Notes: a model not told the origin generated them from the letters alone. A stretch of DNA of 40,267 bases from Candidatus Saccharimonadota bacterium (GCA_017515205.1 JAFWHN010000004.1:1-40267); one strand, 5' to 3'. Numbered from the stretch's first letter, positions 10,411 to 17,659 are shown. Program-made: numbers and translations.

Positions 10411-10484
10411 TGTAATTTTTACAACATTTTCCTCAATTATTCCCTGTTCTAATTTTTTATTCATTTTGTTGTAATATTTACAAC
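10411..10484. promoter_or_regulatory. Two TGTAA-N3-TTACA palindromes (operator-like)
   Basis: TGTAA-TTT-TTACA lies at 10411-10423 and a longer GTTGTAA-TAT-TTACAAC at 10468-10484, 17 bp and fully symmetric. They sit between the divergent promoters for the minus-strand small transcript and tmRNA. A near match, TTGTAA-TTT-TTACT, lies at 9009-9022 before the TraG/HerA-like gene. A dimeric regulator is the natural reading; which one is unknown. Confidence 0.4.
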
Positions 10485-10553
10485 GTTTTAAGCACTTTTG
10501 GGAACAATTAAGTGTTTAAGGGTAGCTTAGTGGGCGACTGATGCTTCAAAAAA

Positions 10554-10582
10554 TTGTAATCTATATAGAGTTATGGTAAAAT
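10554..10582 (+). promoter_or_regulatory. tmRNA promoter
   Basis: TTGTAA (10554-10559), 17-nt spacer, TAAAAT (10577-10582); the tmRNA 5' end follows 10 nt later. Confidence 0.7.
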
Positions 10583-10591
10583 ATAGTAGTT

Positions 10592-10943
10592 GGGGCTGAC
10601 AAAGCTTAGACGGATCATTTACAGTTGTAAGGCGTGCCGATTAAATACCGTAAGTATTAATAAGTGCTAAAAACACGAAAACCGCGCATGTTATGTACAT
10701 GCCGGCTTATGCCTAATTTAATCTAGGCTGGTCCTGGTTCAAGGCTTCGTAGGATCAGGATTATTATACGACGAGGATATGACTATTTATCTGGCAATAA
10801 TTAGTCTAAAAAACGCCATGACGTTTAGTAGTTTCGTTCTCTGCCACTACTAATACAAGTCAAGATGAAACAGAAAACTATGCACGTAGAATTATAGCCA
10901 AGTGATGACTCGGACCCGGAGGCAGTATCCGGCAGCTCCACCA
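10592..10943 (+). ncRNA. ssrA: Transfer-messenger RNA (tmRNA)
   Basis: 352 nt. The ends form the tRNA-Ala-like acceptor GGGGCTG / CAGCTCC, then A and an encoded CCA (10940-10943). The 5' part matches the conserved tmRNA start (GGGGCTGA, GACGG, GGCGTGCCGA). The probable resume codon is GCT at 10666, giving the tag AKNTKTAHVMYMPAYA and a TAA at 10714-10716. The RNA rescues stalled ribosomes with SmpB (not in the window). Two oddities: the T-arm loop reads GGCAGTA (10921-10927) instead of the usual TTCRANY type, and the D-region reads TTAGACGG (10606-10613) where TTCGACGG is near-universal. A strong terminator follows. Confidence 0.93.
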
Positions 10944-10976
10944 AATTGTTTTAAATTACTTAATGAAAAATTGCTG

Positions 10977-11009
10977 ACGTTTTGAAAAATTAATTTCAAA
11001 ACGTTTTTT
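10977..11009 (+). terminator. Terminator of tmRNA
   Basis: An 11-bp perfect stem (ACGTTTTGAAA 10977-10987 with TTTCAAAACGT 10994-11004) is followed by a T run, 33 nt after the tmRNA CCA. Confidence 0.85.
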
Positions 11010-11100
11010 AATTATTAAAAAATAGCCGTCATTTTTCGGCCAATTTTTTATGACAATTCTTTATTAAATTCAATGTTCTTTTATTGCTGAATGTTTTTCA

Positions 11101-11214
11101 GAAAAGAAATAAGACCGGTAACTGCGAGGAAAACCGGTCTTATAAGTAGAGTGTGGAGTTATTTTGGCTAATTTTTTGTTTTGACCTTTTGAATAATTTT
11201 TTTATTCAAAAGCT
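11101..11214 (-). ncRNA. Candidate small RNA of about 114 nt
   Basis: On the minus strand a near-consensus promoter, TTGACA (11244-11249), 17-nt spacer, TATTAT (11221-11226), predicts a start near 11214. The transcript would contain a 9-bp hairpin (CTTTTGAAT/ATTCAAAAG) and end at a 9-bp terminator (stem 11111-11119 with 11133-11141, AAGACCGGT arms) followed by ATTTCTTTTC. There is no ATG in the interval. The rest of 10944-11464 holds the tmRNA terminator, a second hairpin with a T run near 11025-11050, and AT-rich sequence in which I see no gene. Confidence 0.5.
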
Positions 11215-11220
11215 ATCTCT

Positions 11221-11249
11221 ATAATAGCGCGTAAAAATGGTAATGTCAA
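11221..11249 (-). promoter_or_regulatory. Promoter of the candidate small RNA
   Basis: Minus strand TTGACA-N17-TATTAT, one of the best consensus matches in the window, with no protein gene downstream on that strand for over 1 kb. Confidence 0.65.
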
Positions 11250-11464
11250 TAGATTTTTTGAACAATTTTTGTATATTTTTGGTGAGTTTTCCACAAGTTT
11301 TCTTTAGCTCCGATTCTACATTTTTGAACTCAAAACTAGCAAATACTTTTAAGATTTTTTTATAGTTAGCAAATGTGTTTTAATCGTCATTTTTGTTTAC
11401 GAAAAAAAGCATATGCAGGCAAGTGGGGGTTGAATTTGTAACTAAACCATGCTACTTAGTGGCC

Positions 11465-12976
11465 ATGATAAGTAAAATACATTCAATTGTGCCATACGGC
11501 TTTGAAGGAAAACTGGTGGAAGTGGAGGGCGATATGAACCGGGGCCTGCCAGCTTTTAATATCGTCGGGATGGCAAATAAAACGATTAACGAAGCTAGGG
11601 AGCGGGTCCGGAGCGCTATCTATAATTCTGGTTTTTCGTTCCCTGATAAAAAGGTAACAATTAACTTAGCACCGGCAGAATTATTAAAAGATGGAACCTA
11701 TTTGGATTTACCGATTGCTTTATCTGTGTTGCTGCTTTCTGGGCAATTAGTAAGAAGCGACGTTTATGGTAGGGCATTCGTGGGAGAATTATCGCTAAAT
11801 GGCGAAATTAGGCCCGTGAAAGGCATCATTAATATCGTAGAGGCCGCAAAAAGGGCCAACTATAAGGAGATCTATGTACCGATTAATAATTTATCTCAAG
11901 CCGCATTAGTGTCCGGTATAGTCATCTATGGGGTAAGTACTCTGAAGGAACTATTTTTGGCGCTAAAAAGCCAGGTAGCCTTAGAACAAACAAAGGAAAT
12001 AATCGTTCCTAGATCGGCGCAAACAGATTTAAATGAAGTAATCTTAGACCATATTAGGGGGCAAAAAATGGCAAAGCGAGCTATGGAAATTGCGATTGCT
12101 GGGCATCATAATATCCTAATTTCTGGGCCACCAGGAGCAGGCAAAACTCTGTTGGCTAAGGCAGCAGCCAATTTACTACCAGATTTAACGCCCGAAGAAA
12201 TGGTCGAGATTACGAAGGTTTATTCTTTAGCGGGGTTAACAACAGATGAAGTAGTTTCAAAACGACCATTTCGCAATCCTCATCATACGGCGAGTGCTAT
12301 CTCGGTTATCGGTGGCGGAGTGGGAGCGGCCCCAGGTGAAATATCATTGGCGCACAAAGGCATTCTTTTTCTTGATGAAATACCAGAGTTCCCGCGAGCG
12401 ATACTGGAAGCTTTAAGACAGCCATTAGAGGATAGGACGATTACCATTTCGAGAGCTAACCATAAATCAATTTACCCGGCAGATTTTATGTTGGTGGCGA
12501 CGATGAATCCCTGTCCGTGTGGATATTTAGGTGATCCTACGCACGAATGTAAATGCACCGAAACACAGATTCAAAACTACCAGAAAAAGTTGTCTGGACC
12601 ACTATTTGACCGGATAGATATGAATATTGAAGTTGAAAGAGTAGACAATAAAGATTTAAGAGAAGTTTCCTCTTCGGATAAGTCCGAACATAATGTTGTA
12701 AAAAATAATATAACAGAGGCAATAAAACGACAATACGCCCGGTACGGGCAAAATGGTATTTATAATAGTTCCCTTTCTTCTTTTGAAGTATCACAAAAAT
12801 TAAAGTTAGATTCGAAAGCGGAAGCACTACTTTCAGAAGCCTCTTCAAAGCTTAATTTATCGGCACGGTCATATTTCAAAACCATTAAAGTCGCCCAGAC
12901 GATTGCCGATCTGGATGGCTCTGATTTAATTCTCTCAAAACATCTGGCTGAGGCGTTGACTTTTCGGAGGCGATAA
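11465..12976 (+). CDS. comM: ComM-type Mg-chelatase-like AAA+ ATPase (natural transformation helicase)
   Basis: 503 aa from the ATG at 11465. An N-terminal Lon-like domain (IHSIVPYGFEG, GLPAFNIVGM) is followed by the AAA+ Mg-chelatase core: Walker A GPPGAGKTLLAKAA, Walker B ILFLDEIPEF, a four-Cys insert (NPCPCGY...CKC), and the C-terminal domain ending IADLDGSD...EALTF. In the family, ComM is a hexameric branch-migration helicase that extends recombination of imported DNA, so the cell is probably transformable. I prefer this start to the in-frame ATG at 11393 because homology begins here and a TTGAAT-N17-TACTTA promoter ends 6 nt before it (leaderless). Its stop overlaps the first ATG of infC (TAATG). 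Confidence 0.9.
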   Translation: MISKIHSIVPYGFEGKLVEVEGDMNRGLPAFNIVGMANKTINEARERVRSAIYNSGFSFPDKKVTINLAPAELLKDGTYLDLPIALSVLLLSGQLVRSDVYGRAFVGELSLNGEIRPVKGIINIVEAAKRANYKEIYVPINNLSQAALVSGIVIYGVSTLKELFLALKSQVALEQTKEIIVPRSAQTDLNEVILDHIRGQKMAKRAMEIAIAGHHNILISGPPGAGKTLLAKAAANLLPDLTPEEMVEITKVYSLAGLTTDEVVSKRPFRNPHHTASAISVIGGGVGAAPGEISLAHKGILFLDEIPEFPRAILEALRQPLEDRTITISRANHKSIYPADFMLVATMNPCPCGYLGDPTHECKCTETQIQNYQKKLSGPLFDRIDMNIEVERVDNKDLREVSSSDKSEHNVVKNNITEAIKRQYARYGQNGIYNSSLSSFEVSQKLKLDSKAEALLSEASSKLNLSARSYFKTIKVAQTIADLDGSDLILSKHLAEALTFRRR

Positions 12977-12984
12977 TGTATAAT
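12956..12984 (+). promoter_or_regulatory. infC promoter inside the end of comM
   Basis: TTGACT (12956-12961), 17-nt spacer, TATAAT (12979-12984). The -10 hexamer begins right after the ATG at 12976-12978, so transcription (from about 12991) starts downstream of that ATG. An mRNA from this promoter must use a later start codon. Confidence 0.75.
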
Positions 12985-13017
12985 TATTGGCAGGTTAATT
13001 CAAGAGAAGAAAGGACT

Positions 13018-13539
13018 ATTATAAAAAAACAACCACGCACTCGGATAAACGGAGAGATTCGCTATCCTGAGGTACGCGTTATCGGTTCTAGTGGCGAGCA
13101 ATTGGGCATTATGTCCAGTCGTGAGGCGCAACTTCTGGCGAATGAACAGGGAGTGGATTTAGTGGAGATTGCCGCTAACGCCAATCCACCGGTCGTGAAA
13201 ATCATTGATTGGGGTAAGTTCCAATATCAAAAGATGAAGGAAGAGGCCAAGAATCGTAAAAAGGCTCGGGAAAAACAGTCCGAGCTGAAACAAATGAAAA
13301 TTGGTCTTAAGATTTCCGACAACGACCTAAACATTAAAATCCGTAAGATGCGTTCTTTCTTAGACGACGGCGACCGGGTGAAGATTATGATAATCTTCCG
13401 GGGTCGTGAAATGGCTCACAAAGAAATCGGCTCAGAACTTTTGGATAAGGTGACTAAGTCGCTCGGTGAGGATGTAGTTGTAGAAGGTAAAGCGCAGATG
13501 AACGGACGTAATTTGTCAGTGCAAGTACGAAAGAAGTAA
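13018..13539 (+). CDS. infC: Translation initiation factor IF-3, probable AUU start
   Basis: IF-3 binds the 30S subunit and checks start codons and initiator tRNA. Both domains are present: N-terminal [15 protein letters not shown] with GEQLGIM, and C-terminal [12 protein letters not shown]-type sequence ([10 protein letters not shown]). Two starts are possible. An ATG at 12976 has GGAGG before it but lies inside the promoter. An ATT at 13018, preceded by GAAAGG, is the first usable codon of the mRNA made from that promoter and places the protein start where homologues begin. AUU starts on infC are known in other bacteria and underlie autoregulation by IF-3, so I chose ATT; the ATG may serve comM read-through mRNA. 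The operon continues infC-rpmI-rplT-rpmB. Confidence 0.9.
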   Translation: MIKKQPRTRINGEIRYPEVRVIGSSGEQLGIMSSREAQLLANEQGVDLVEIAANANPPVVKIIDWGKFQYQKMKEEAKNRKKAREKQSELKQMKIGLKISDNDLNIKIRKMRSFLDDGDRVKIMIIFRGREMAHKEIGSELLDKVTKSLGEDVVVEGKAQMNGRNLSVQVRKK

Positions 13540-13574
13540 TTTCCTACTTTCTAGGCTTCCTGATAGCACCTTGG

Positions 13575-13592
13575 CATGGCAAATGCCGTGCA
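13575..13592 (+). other. Hairpin in the infC-rpmI gap
   Basis: GGCAT-ggcaa-ATGCC forms a short hairpin between infC and rpmI. In other bacteria this gap often carries a site for L20 autoregulation; here that is only a suggestion. Confidence 0.25.
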
Positions 13593-13631
13593 ATAATATT
13601 AACTATAATTAATAATAAAGGAAAAACTATT

Positions 13632-13826
13632 ATGCCAAAGTTGAAGACGCATAAAGGTACCGCTAAGCGGATCAAGATTACCGGTTCTGGTAAATTGGTA
13701 CGTGAACGGGCATTCGGGAATCATATTCTCGCGAAAAAATCTAAGGCCAGAAAGCGCAACATGAAAACTGCTGCCACGATTGACGGCAAGATTGCAAAAA
13801 ACGTTAAGAAAGCATTGGGGGTTTAA
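13632..13826 (+). CDS. rpmI: 50S ribosomal protein L35
   Basis: 64 aa, very basic, with the family start [20 protein letters not shown] and the motif [12 protein letters not shown]. Part of the 50S subunit. It has an AAAGGA ribosome site and follows infC as in most bacteria; rplT begins 2 nt after its stop. Confidence 0.95.
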   Translation: MPKLKTHKGTAKRIKITGSGKLVRERAFGNHILAKKSKARKRNMKTAATIDGKIAKNVKKALGV

Positions 13827-13828
13827 TT

Positions 13829-14176
13829 ATGAGAGTTAAAAGAGGAGTCGCGGCACACGCGAAACATAAGAAGTTGTTAACTGCTGCCAAAGGCATGCAA
13901 CACGCTAGGACGCGAAGTTTTCGCTTAGGTAAGCAAGGTGTAATTAAGGCTTTACAATACAGTTACAGAGATAGACGAACTCGTAAACGTGATTTTAGAG
14001 CGCTTTGGATTACGCGAATTAATAATGCGGCAAGAGAGCTAGGTATTTCCTACTCGCAATTGATTGCTGGTATGAAAGCCAAAAATATTAATCTTGATCG
14101 TAAGGTTTTAGCTGATCTCGCGGTGAATAATCCAGAAGCATTCAAGGCAATTGTAAAGGCAGTGAAGGAGAAATAA
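13829..14176 (+). CDS. rplT: 50S ribosomal protein L20
   Basis: 115 aa. The basic N-terminal helix ([17 protein letters not shown]) threads into 23S rRNA, and the globular C-terminal part carries [21 protein letters not shown]20 is needed for early 50S assembly and represses this operon in several bacteria. The start lies 2 nt after rpmI and rpmB follows after 1 nt. Confidence 0.96.
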   Translation: MRVKRGVAAHAKHKKLLTAAKGMQHARTRSFRLGKQGVIKALQYSYRDRRTRKRDFRALWITRINNAARELGISYSQLIAGMKAKNINLDRKVLADLAVNNPEAFKAIVKAVKEK

Positions 14177-14177
14177 A

Positions 14178-14402
14178 ATGGCAATTTGCGAAATTACTGG
14201 TAAAGGCAAAATGTATGGTCACAATGTGTCGTTCTCCCAGAGACACACGCGCAAGGTGTTCAAACCGAACGTGAGCAAGCGGACTTTGATTATTAATGGC
14301 CAGAAAGTGAAGTGCAACGTTTCTACTTCCGCCCTAAGAACCTTGAAGAAAAAAGGTTTAATTGAAAGCCCAAAAGCGCGAGCTGAGAAAAAGAATAAAT
14401 AA
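14178..14402 (+). CDS. rpmB: 50S ribosomal protein L28
   Basis: 74 aa. CEITGKGKMYGHNVSFSQRH at the start and KRTLIINGQKVKCNVSTSAL match L28, without the zinc-binding CxxC pair of some homologues. Placement at the end of the infC-rpmI-rplT operon is not the usual location (rpmB is often beside rpmG). The operon ends at the terminator right after it. Confidence 0.95.
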   Translation: MAICEITGKGKMYGHNVSFSQRHTRKVFKPNVSKRTLIINGQKVKCNVSTSALRTLKKKGLIESPKARAEKKNK

Positions 14403-14416
14403 TTAATTTGAATAGC

Positions 14417-14450
14417 AAAAACCCACCGTTTTGCGGTGGGTTTTTGTTTT
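14417..14450 (+). terminator. Terminator of the infC-rpmI-rplT-rpmB operon
   Basis: AAAAACCCACCG (14417-14428), loop TTTTG, CGGTGGGTTTTT (14434-14445), then GTTTT. It is nearly identical to the terminator at 15134-15162, including the preceding AATAGC. Confidence 0.9.
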
Positions 14451-14473
14451 ATGTTTTGTGATACAATATAGGC

Positions 14474-14542
14474 ATGAAATTGCTTTTGGTTATTGATATA
14501 CAAAATGAGTTTGTTAATAAAACTATAGTGTTAAGAAAATGA
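14474..14542 (+). pseudogene. N-terminal remnant of an isochorismatase/nicotinamidase-type hydrolase
   Basis: Only 22 codons remain (MKLLLVIDIQNEFVNK, then TIVLRK and TGA). LLVIDIQNEFV matches the first beta-strand of the isochorismatase-like cysteine hydrolases, including the catalytic Asp; members run to about 180-220 aa. Nothing of the rest of the fold is found downstream in any frame before the YgjV-like gene. The promoter is intact: TGATACAAT ends 6 nt before the ATG, so a leaderless mRNA could still be made. Confidence 0.6.
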
Positions 14543-14571
14543 AAAGAAAGTTTGACGAGTAAAGAGTTTAG

Positions 14572-15132
14572 ATGTTTGAGGATTTTATAAATAGTGGTGG
14601 AATTAGCGTGTTCTACGCAATATCACAGATTTTTGCGTTGGTAGCTTTCCTTTGCGATTTAGTGGCAATACAACAAAAGAAAAAGTCAAGCTTGCTGAAT
14701 TTTGATACTTTGGCGGCATTTTGCTCGGTCTTGCATTATGCCTTCTTGGGGGCATGGGCAGGAATGGCAAGCAAAATTATCACTACAATACGTAACGCCA
14801 TTGCCGCTCGTGAAGCTGCACTAAAACATAGAAGCCCTAAACTACTACCATTTGTCTTCGTAGTACTTTATACAATAATTGGTATTTTCACATTTGAATC
14901 GATTTTTTCTGTTCTCCCCATCTTGGCGCCATCACTATACGCTATTGTAATTTATATGTGTGATGTGAAGAAAGTACGCTATGCAGCGGTAGCTACTAAT
15001 ATTATGTGGTTAATTTATAATATCTTCGTGTTTTCTATTGTTGGAATAATAGTACAGGTGGTATTGATTGTTAATGGATTAATTGCAATTTACCGATACC
15101 GTAAAAAAGCAAAAAGAAAGTCTACTAAATAG
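14572..15132 (+). CDS. YgjV-like inner-membrane protein
   Basis: 186 aa with about six hydrophobic helices and a basic C-terminal tail (RYRKKAKRKSTK). The order (helix, QQKKKSSLLNFDTLAA, helix with LGAWAGM, then RNAIAAREA, paired helices) resembles the YgjV family of small transport-like membrane proteins, whose function is not established. The gene and the hydrolase remnant lie between two almost identical terminators, which may mark a block exchanged by recombination. No good Shine-Dalgarno site is seen. Confidence 0.6.
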   Translation: MFEDFINSGGISVFYAISQIFALVAFLCDLVAIQQKKKSSLLNFDTLAAFCSVLHYAFLGAWAGMASKIITTIRNAIAAREAALKHRSPKLLPFVFVVLYTIIGIFTFESIFSVLPILAPSLYAIVIYMCDVKKVRYAAVATNIMWLIYNIFVFSIVGIIVQVVLIVNGLIAIYRYRKKAKRKSTK

Positions 15133-15133
15133 C

Positions 15134-15162
15134 AAAAACCCACCATTTTAAGGTGGGTTTTT
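15134..15162. terminator. Shared bidirectional terminator (YgjV-like gene and RNase P RNA)
   Basis: AAAAACCCACC (15134-15144), 7-nt loop, GGTGGGTTTTT (15152-15162). It follows the YgjV-like stop on the plus strand and the RNase P RNA 3' end on the minus strand, with T runs in both directions. Confidence 0.85.
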
Positions 15163-15165
15163 GAT

Positions 15166-15500
15166 ATGAGCCTGCAATAAGCCGGGTTCTGTAGTCTCAT
15201 AAAGAGACCGACAATCATCTATCTTGGCGTTACATTGCTATAACACTCTAGCGGTGAGCGTGCGTCCTCGAGCAGAGGCGAATAGCACTCCTTGCAACAG
15301 GTAGGGTTTGCCGCCATGTCGTATCGCTACAACATGTTGTGAGCTCTTACCTCACTCTTTTCACCCTTGCTCCCGAAGGGGCGGTATAAGTTTCTGTGGT
15401 ACTTTCCCTATCCTTACGGACGGTCGCCGTTAGCGACTACCTTGCTCTGTGTTGCCCGGACTTTCCTCTTGGAATCAAGCGATTGTCTTTTGGGCTCCCC
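15166..15500 (-). ncRNA. rnpB: RNase P RNA (type A)
   Basis: On the minus strand the sequence carries the RNase P hallmarks: GAGGAAAGTCCGGGC near the 5' end and ACAGAACCCGGCTTAT near the 3' end, with GAGCC/GGCTC closing P1. The length of about 335 nt is usual. This ribozyme removes 5' leaders from pre-tRNAs. An extended -10 TGATATAAT lies just before the 5' end. Confidence 0.95.
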
Positions 15501-15509
15501 TTAATTATA

Positions 15510-16352
15510 TCATTTTCGTAGTATTTCGTCTATAGCGGCATTGGCTTCAGAATCGGCAGCAGTGTTTTGATTGCGAGGTACGTGCGTAAAAGAGACAGCA
15601 TCAAATTGTTTGAGCCTGTCTTGAATATCTTGATAAATGGGTAGAATGTCTTGGTTTTTGATTTTAAAAATACCGTTGAGCTGATTTACCACCATAAGGC
15701 TATCGGAGATAAAACGCACGGTCTTAAAGCCTAGTTCGATGGCACGTTCAATACCTTTACGCAAAGCGTAGTACTCCGCTACCCGGGAAGTAGCAAAACC
15801 GATAAACTCCCCTTTTCTCTCAATGATTCTACCAGATTCGTCATAAATGCAATAACCGATACCAGAGGGACCAGGATTACCACGTGAGGCGCCGTCTACA
15901 TTGATAGTTGCACCATTGGCGACATTACGAGGTGAGGTATGGTTAGCAGTGCTTTTATCCCATTCGATTTCGAGTACAGAAATAGTGGTTTCATTTAGTT
16001 TAGCGCCATTAAAATCCTTAATATACTTATAGGCCGTATAGCGATCTTTCGGCGTGGGTTTTGAATTACCTTCAATACCAAGTTCGTAAATAATATATAG
16101 ATTACTAAGTTGGCTAGATCCTTCGGGAGCCAAAAAAGTGATGACATCTTTTAAAACAATAGAGTCGGCAACGAGTCCAGTAAATTCTGTTAGAGAGCGT
16201 GCCATAGCTTCCTCCGGCTGTTCACCAAACCGTATCTTACCGGTGGGAAGTTCCCAAAAAACGGGCGACTCGGAACGACCGTGACTGCGTTTTAAAATTA
16301 AAACGCCGTTTTCATTTTGTACCAGACCAACTACTCTGATTCTCTGTTTCAT
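15510..16352 (-). CDS. Nudix-like domain fused to RNase HI domain
   Basis: 280 aa. Residues 1-~130 form a Nudix fold, but the Nudix box is degenerate: GKIRFGE fits GX5E, while the REUXEEXG part reads RSLTEFTG, so two of the three key Glu are Ser and Phe. Hydrolysis is therefore doubtful. Residues ~145-280 are an RNase HI domain with a full acidic set: Asp in NVDGASRGNPG, Glu in AEYYAL, Asp in FISDSL, and a final Asp in NTAADSEA. It should cut RNA in RNA-DNA hybrids. I chose ATG at 16352 over GTG at 16358 because AAGGTGG fits it. A ~140-nt structured leader precedes the gene. Confidence 0.8.
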   Translation of the reverse strand: MKQRIRVVGLVQNENGVLILKRSHGRSESPVFWELPTGKIRFGEQPEEAMARSLTEFTGLVADSIVLKDVITFLAPEGSSQLSNLYIIYELGIEGNSKPTPKDRYTAYKYIKDFNGAKLNETTISVLEIEWDKSTANHTSPRNVANGATINVDGASRGNPGPSGIGYCIYDESGRIIERKGEFIGFATSRVAEYYALRKGIERAIELGFKTVRFISDSLMVVNQLNGIFKIKNQDILPIYQDIQDRLKQFDAVSFTHVPRNQNTAADSEANAAIDEILRK

Positions 16353-16356
16353 GCCC

Positions 16357-16505
16357 ACCTTTTTTCATTAAGGCCCTGCCGGTTTGTTTTCCCCGTAATA
16401 TATACAAGGTGGGTAAATTCTTATGCTTTACACCCACGGGTGTAAAACCACGAAATCCCTAAAACATGATTATTCAGGAAAATCATGCTGCCAACAGGGC
16501 TTAAT
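16357..16505 (-). promoter_or_regulatory. Candidate structured 5' leader (riboswitch-like) of the Nudix-RNase H gene
   Basis: Minus strand. A TGCTATAAT -10 (TATAAT 16509-16514) puts the RNA start at the base of helix P1, which joins 16491-16505 (AAGCCCTGTTGG) to 16367-16382 (CCGGCAGGGCCTT). Inside are P2 (CATGATT/AATCATG, 16465-16487) and P3 (TTTACACC/GGTGTAAA, 16427-16446). CCCACC (16408-16413) can pair with GGTGGG in the ribosome site (16354-16359), and the P2 loop TTTTCC can pair with GGAAAA at about 16390-16395. The mutually exclusive pairings suggest translational control. No known riboswitch class is recognised; the base of P1 resembles SRP RNA, but the SRP loop is absent. Confidence 0.5.
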
Positions 16506-16519
16506 ATCATTATAGCACA

Positions 16520-17164
16520 TTATCTTCCAACTAACAGGTAGAAGAAGTCAATAATGCCATTCATGCAGTTGATCATGAGGCTAGAAAACACTTCACCAAA
16601 TAATAGAATCAGTACGTAGACGAGGATAAAACCGTATTGTTCTATGTTTGTAAGAAAATCGCGAACAACGTCGGGAGAGAAAACATAAAGGACGCGAGAG
16701 CCATCTAGGGGTGGTATAGGGATTAGATTGAAAATCATGAAACCGAGATTGATATAGATTAGTTCCGTAAAAATGAAATTTACAATTTCTAGGTGAGTAT
16801 CATAGAGAATACCAGTAAAATGCCCAATCAAAAATGACAAAAACGCAATTAGAAAATTAGCAAATGGCCCAGCTAAAGCTACTATTGCCATGCCCCATTC
16901 TTGCCATTTGAGGTTACGGTAGTTAACTGGAACGGGCTTCGCTCCACCGAAAACAGGGGCATTCAGGATGTATAGTAAGACTGGTACTAAAATAGACATA
17001 TAGGGGTCGATATGCTTAATGGGATTAAAAGTGAGGCGGCCGGCGTCTTTAGCAGTATGATCACCTAGCCAATACGCAACAATGCCGTGAGATAGCTCGT
17101 GCAAAATCACCGAGAAAACGATAATGAAAAGAATAATAATGACGTAGCCAGGATTAAAATTCAT
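16520..17164 (-). CDS. Site-2 protease family membrane metalloprotease (M50B)
   Basis: 214 aa with about six membrane helices. The zinc site is HELSHG near residue 22, and the third ligand lies in NLIPIPPLDGSR, the hallmark of the M50B proteases. In the family these enzymes cut membrane-embedded regulatory proteins or signal-peptide remnants. This is the short form without a PDZ domain. TGGTATAAT (17171-17176) ends 6 nt before the ATG, so the mRNA is probably leaderless. The substrate is unknown. Confidence 0.88.
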   Translation of the reverse strand: MNFNPGYVIIILFIIVFSVILHELSHGIVAYWLGDHTAKDAGRLTFNPIKHIDPYMSILVPVLLYILNAPVFGGAKPVPVNYRNLKWQEWGMAIVALAGPFANFLIAFLSFLIGHFTGILYDTHLEIVNFIFTELIYINLGFMIFNLIPIPPLDGSRVLYVFSPDVVRDFLTNIEQYGFILVYVLILLFGEVFSSLMINCMNGIIDFFYLLVGR

Positions 17165-17212
17165 AGTATTATTATACCATTTATAATAATATGGCTGAGT
17201 TAGTGATTAACT

Positions 17213-17659
17213 CTAATTCAACACCACTACTTCTTTGCTAGCGGTAAGCGAATCTAAGTTTTTAATTTTAAGCTTCTTTTCTGTGCGAGCGGTGAGTTTG
17301 AGCTCAGTAACCATACCGTCGACATTGCCCATAGAGATAACTAGCTTCGGCTCGATTTCACGGACGGCTCTAACTGAGGAGGTACAGAGCACATCAGCTA
17401 CGATATCGTCTAAGTTTTCTTCAATTCCGCCAATGATACCAACATGTACGCCGTTAACTTCTACATCATAAATCGTTTTGCCGCTTTCGGTAGCAATGCC
17501 CCGAATAGTAGCTTCGCCAATTTCAAACTCACCTGGACCGGTAATCTTGCCTACAACGAGACCGGCGTCGATAACAGCATCAGAAATATTGAATTTGATA
17601 GTGGCGCTTTTAGTAATAATTGTAATTTGATCTTGGTCTTTACTTTCTATTTCAAACAT
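17213..17659 (-). CDS. Metallo-beta-lactamase-fold-like protein without a metal site
   Basis: 148 aa. GPGEFEIGEATIRGIAT and the alternation of strands and turns resemble the N-terminal part of MBL-fold hydrolases of the UlaG/COG2220 type. The HxHxDH motif is missing: the protein has no cluster of His residues. It is also shorter than the ~220 aa of that family, so it is unlikely to be a hydrolase. It lies 8 nt after the winged-helix gene on the same strand, and the two are probably cotranscribed. Confidence 0.55.
   Translation of the reverse strand: MFEIESKDQDQITIITKSATIKFNISDAVIDAGLVVGKITGPGEFEIGEATIRGIATESGKTIYDVEVNGVHVGIIGGIEENLDDIVADVLCTSSVRAVREIEPKLVISMGNVDGMVTELKLTARTEKKLKIKNLDSLTASKEVVVLN

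Noticed and set aside
11287-11295. DnaA box-like TTTTCCACA as sign of an origin
   Set aside because: Only one copy, no dnaA or dnaN nearby, and no cluster of boxes.
16353-16358. GTG start of the Nudix-RNase H gene at 16358
   Set aside because: It lies inside the ribosome site; ATG 16352 has the right spacing and fits the domain start.
16367-16505. SRP RNA (ffs)
   Set aside because: The base of P1 resembles SRP RNA ends (CCCTGTTGG with CCGGCAGGG), but the conserved GGAA tetraloop and the GGAAGGAAGCAG-type domain are missing and two separate hairpins fill the interior.
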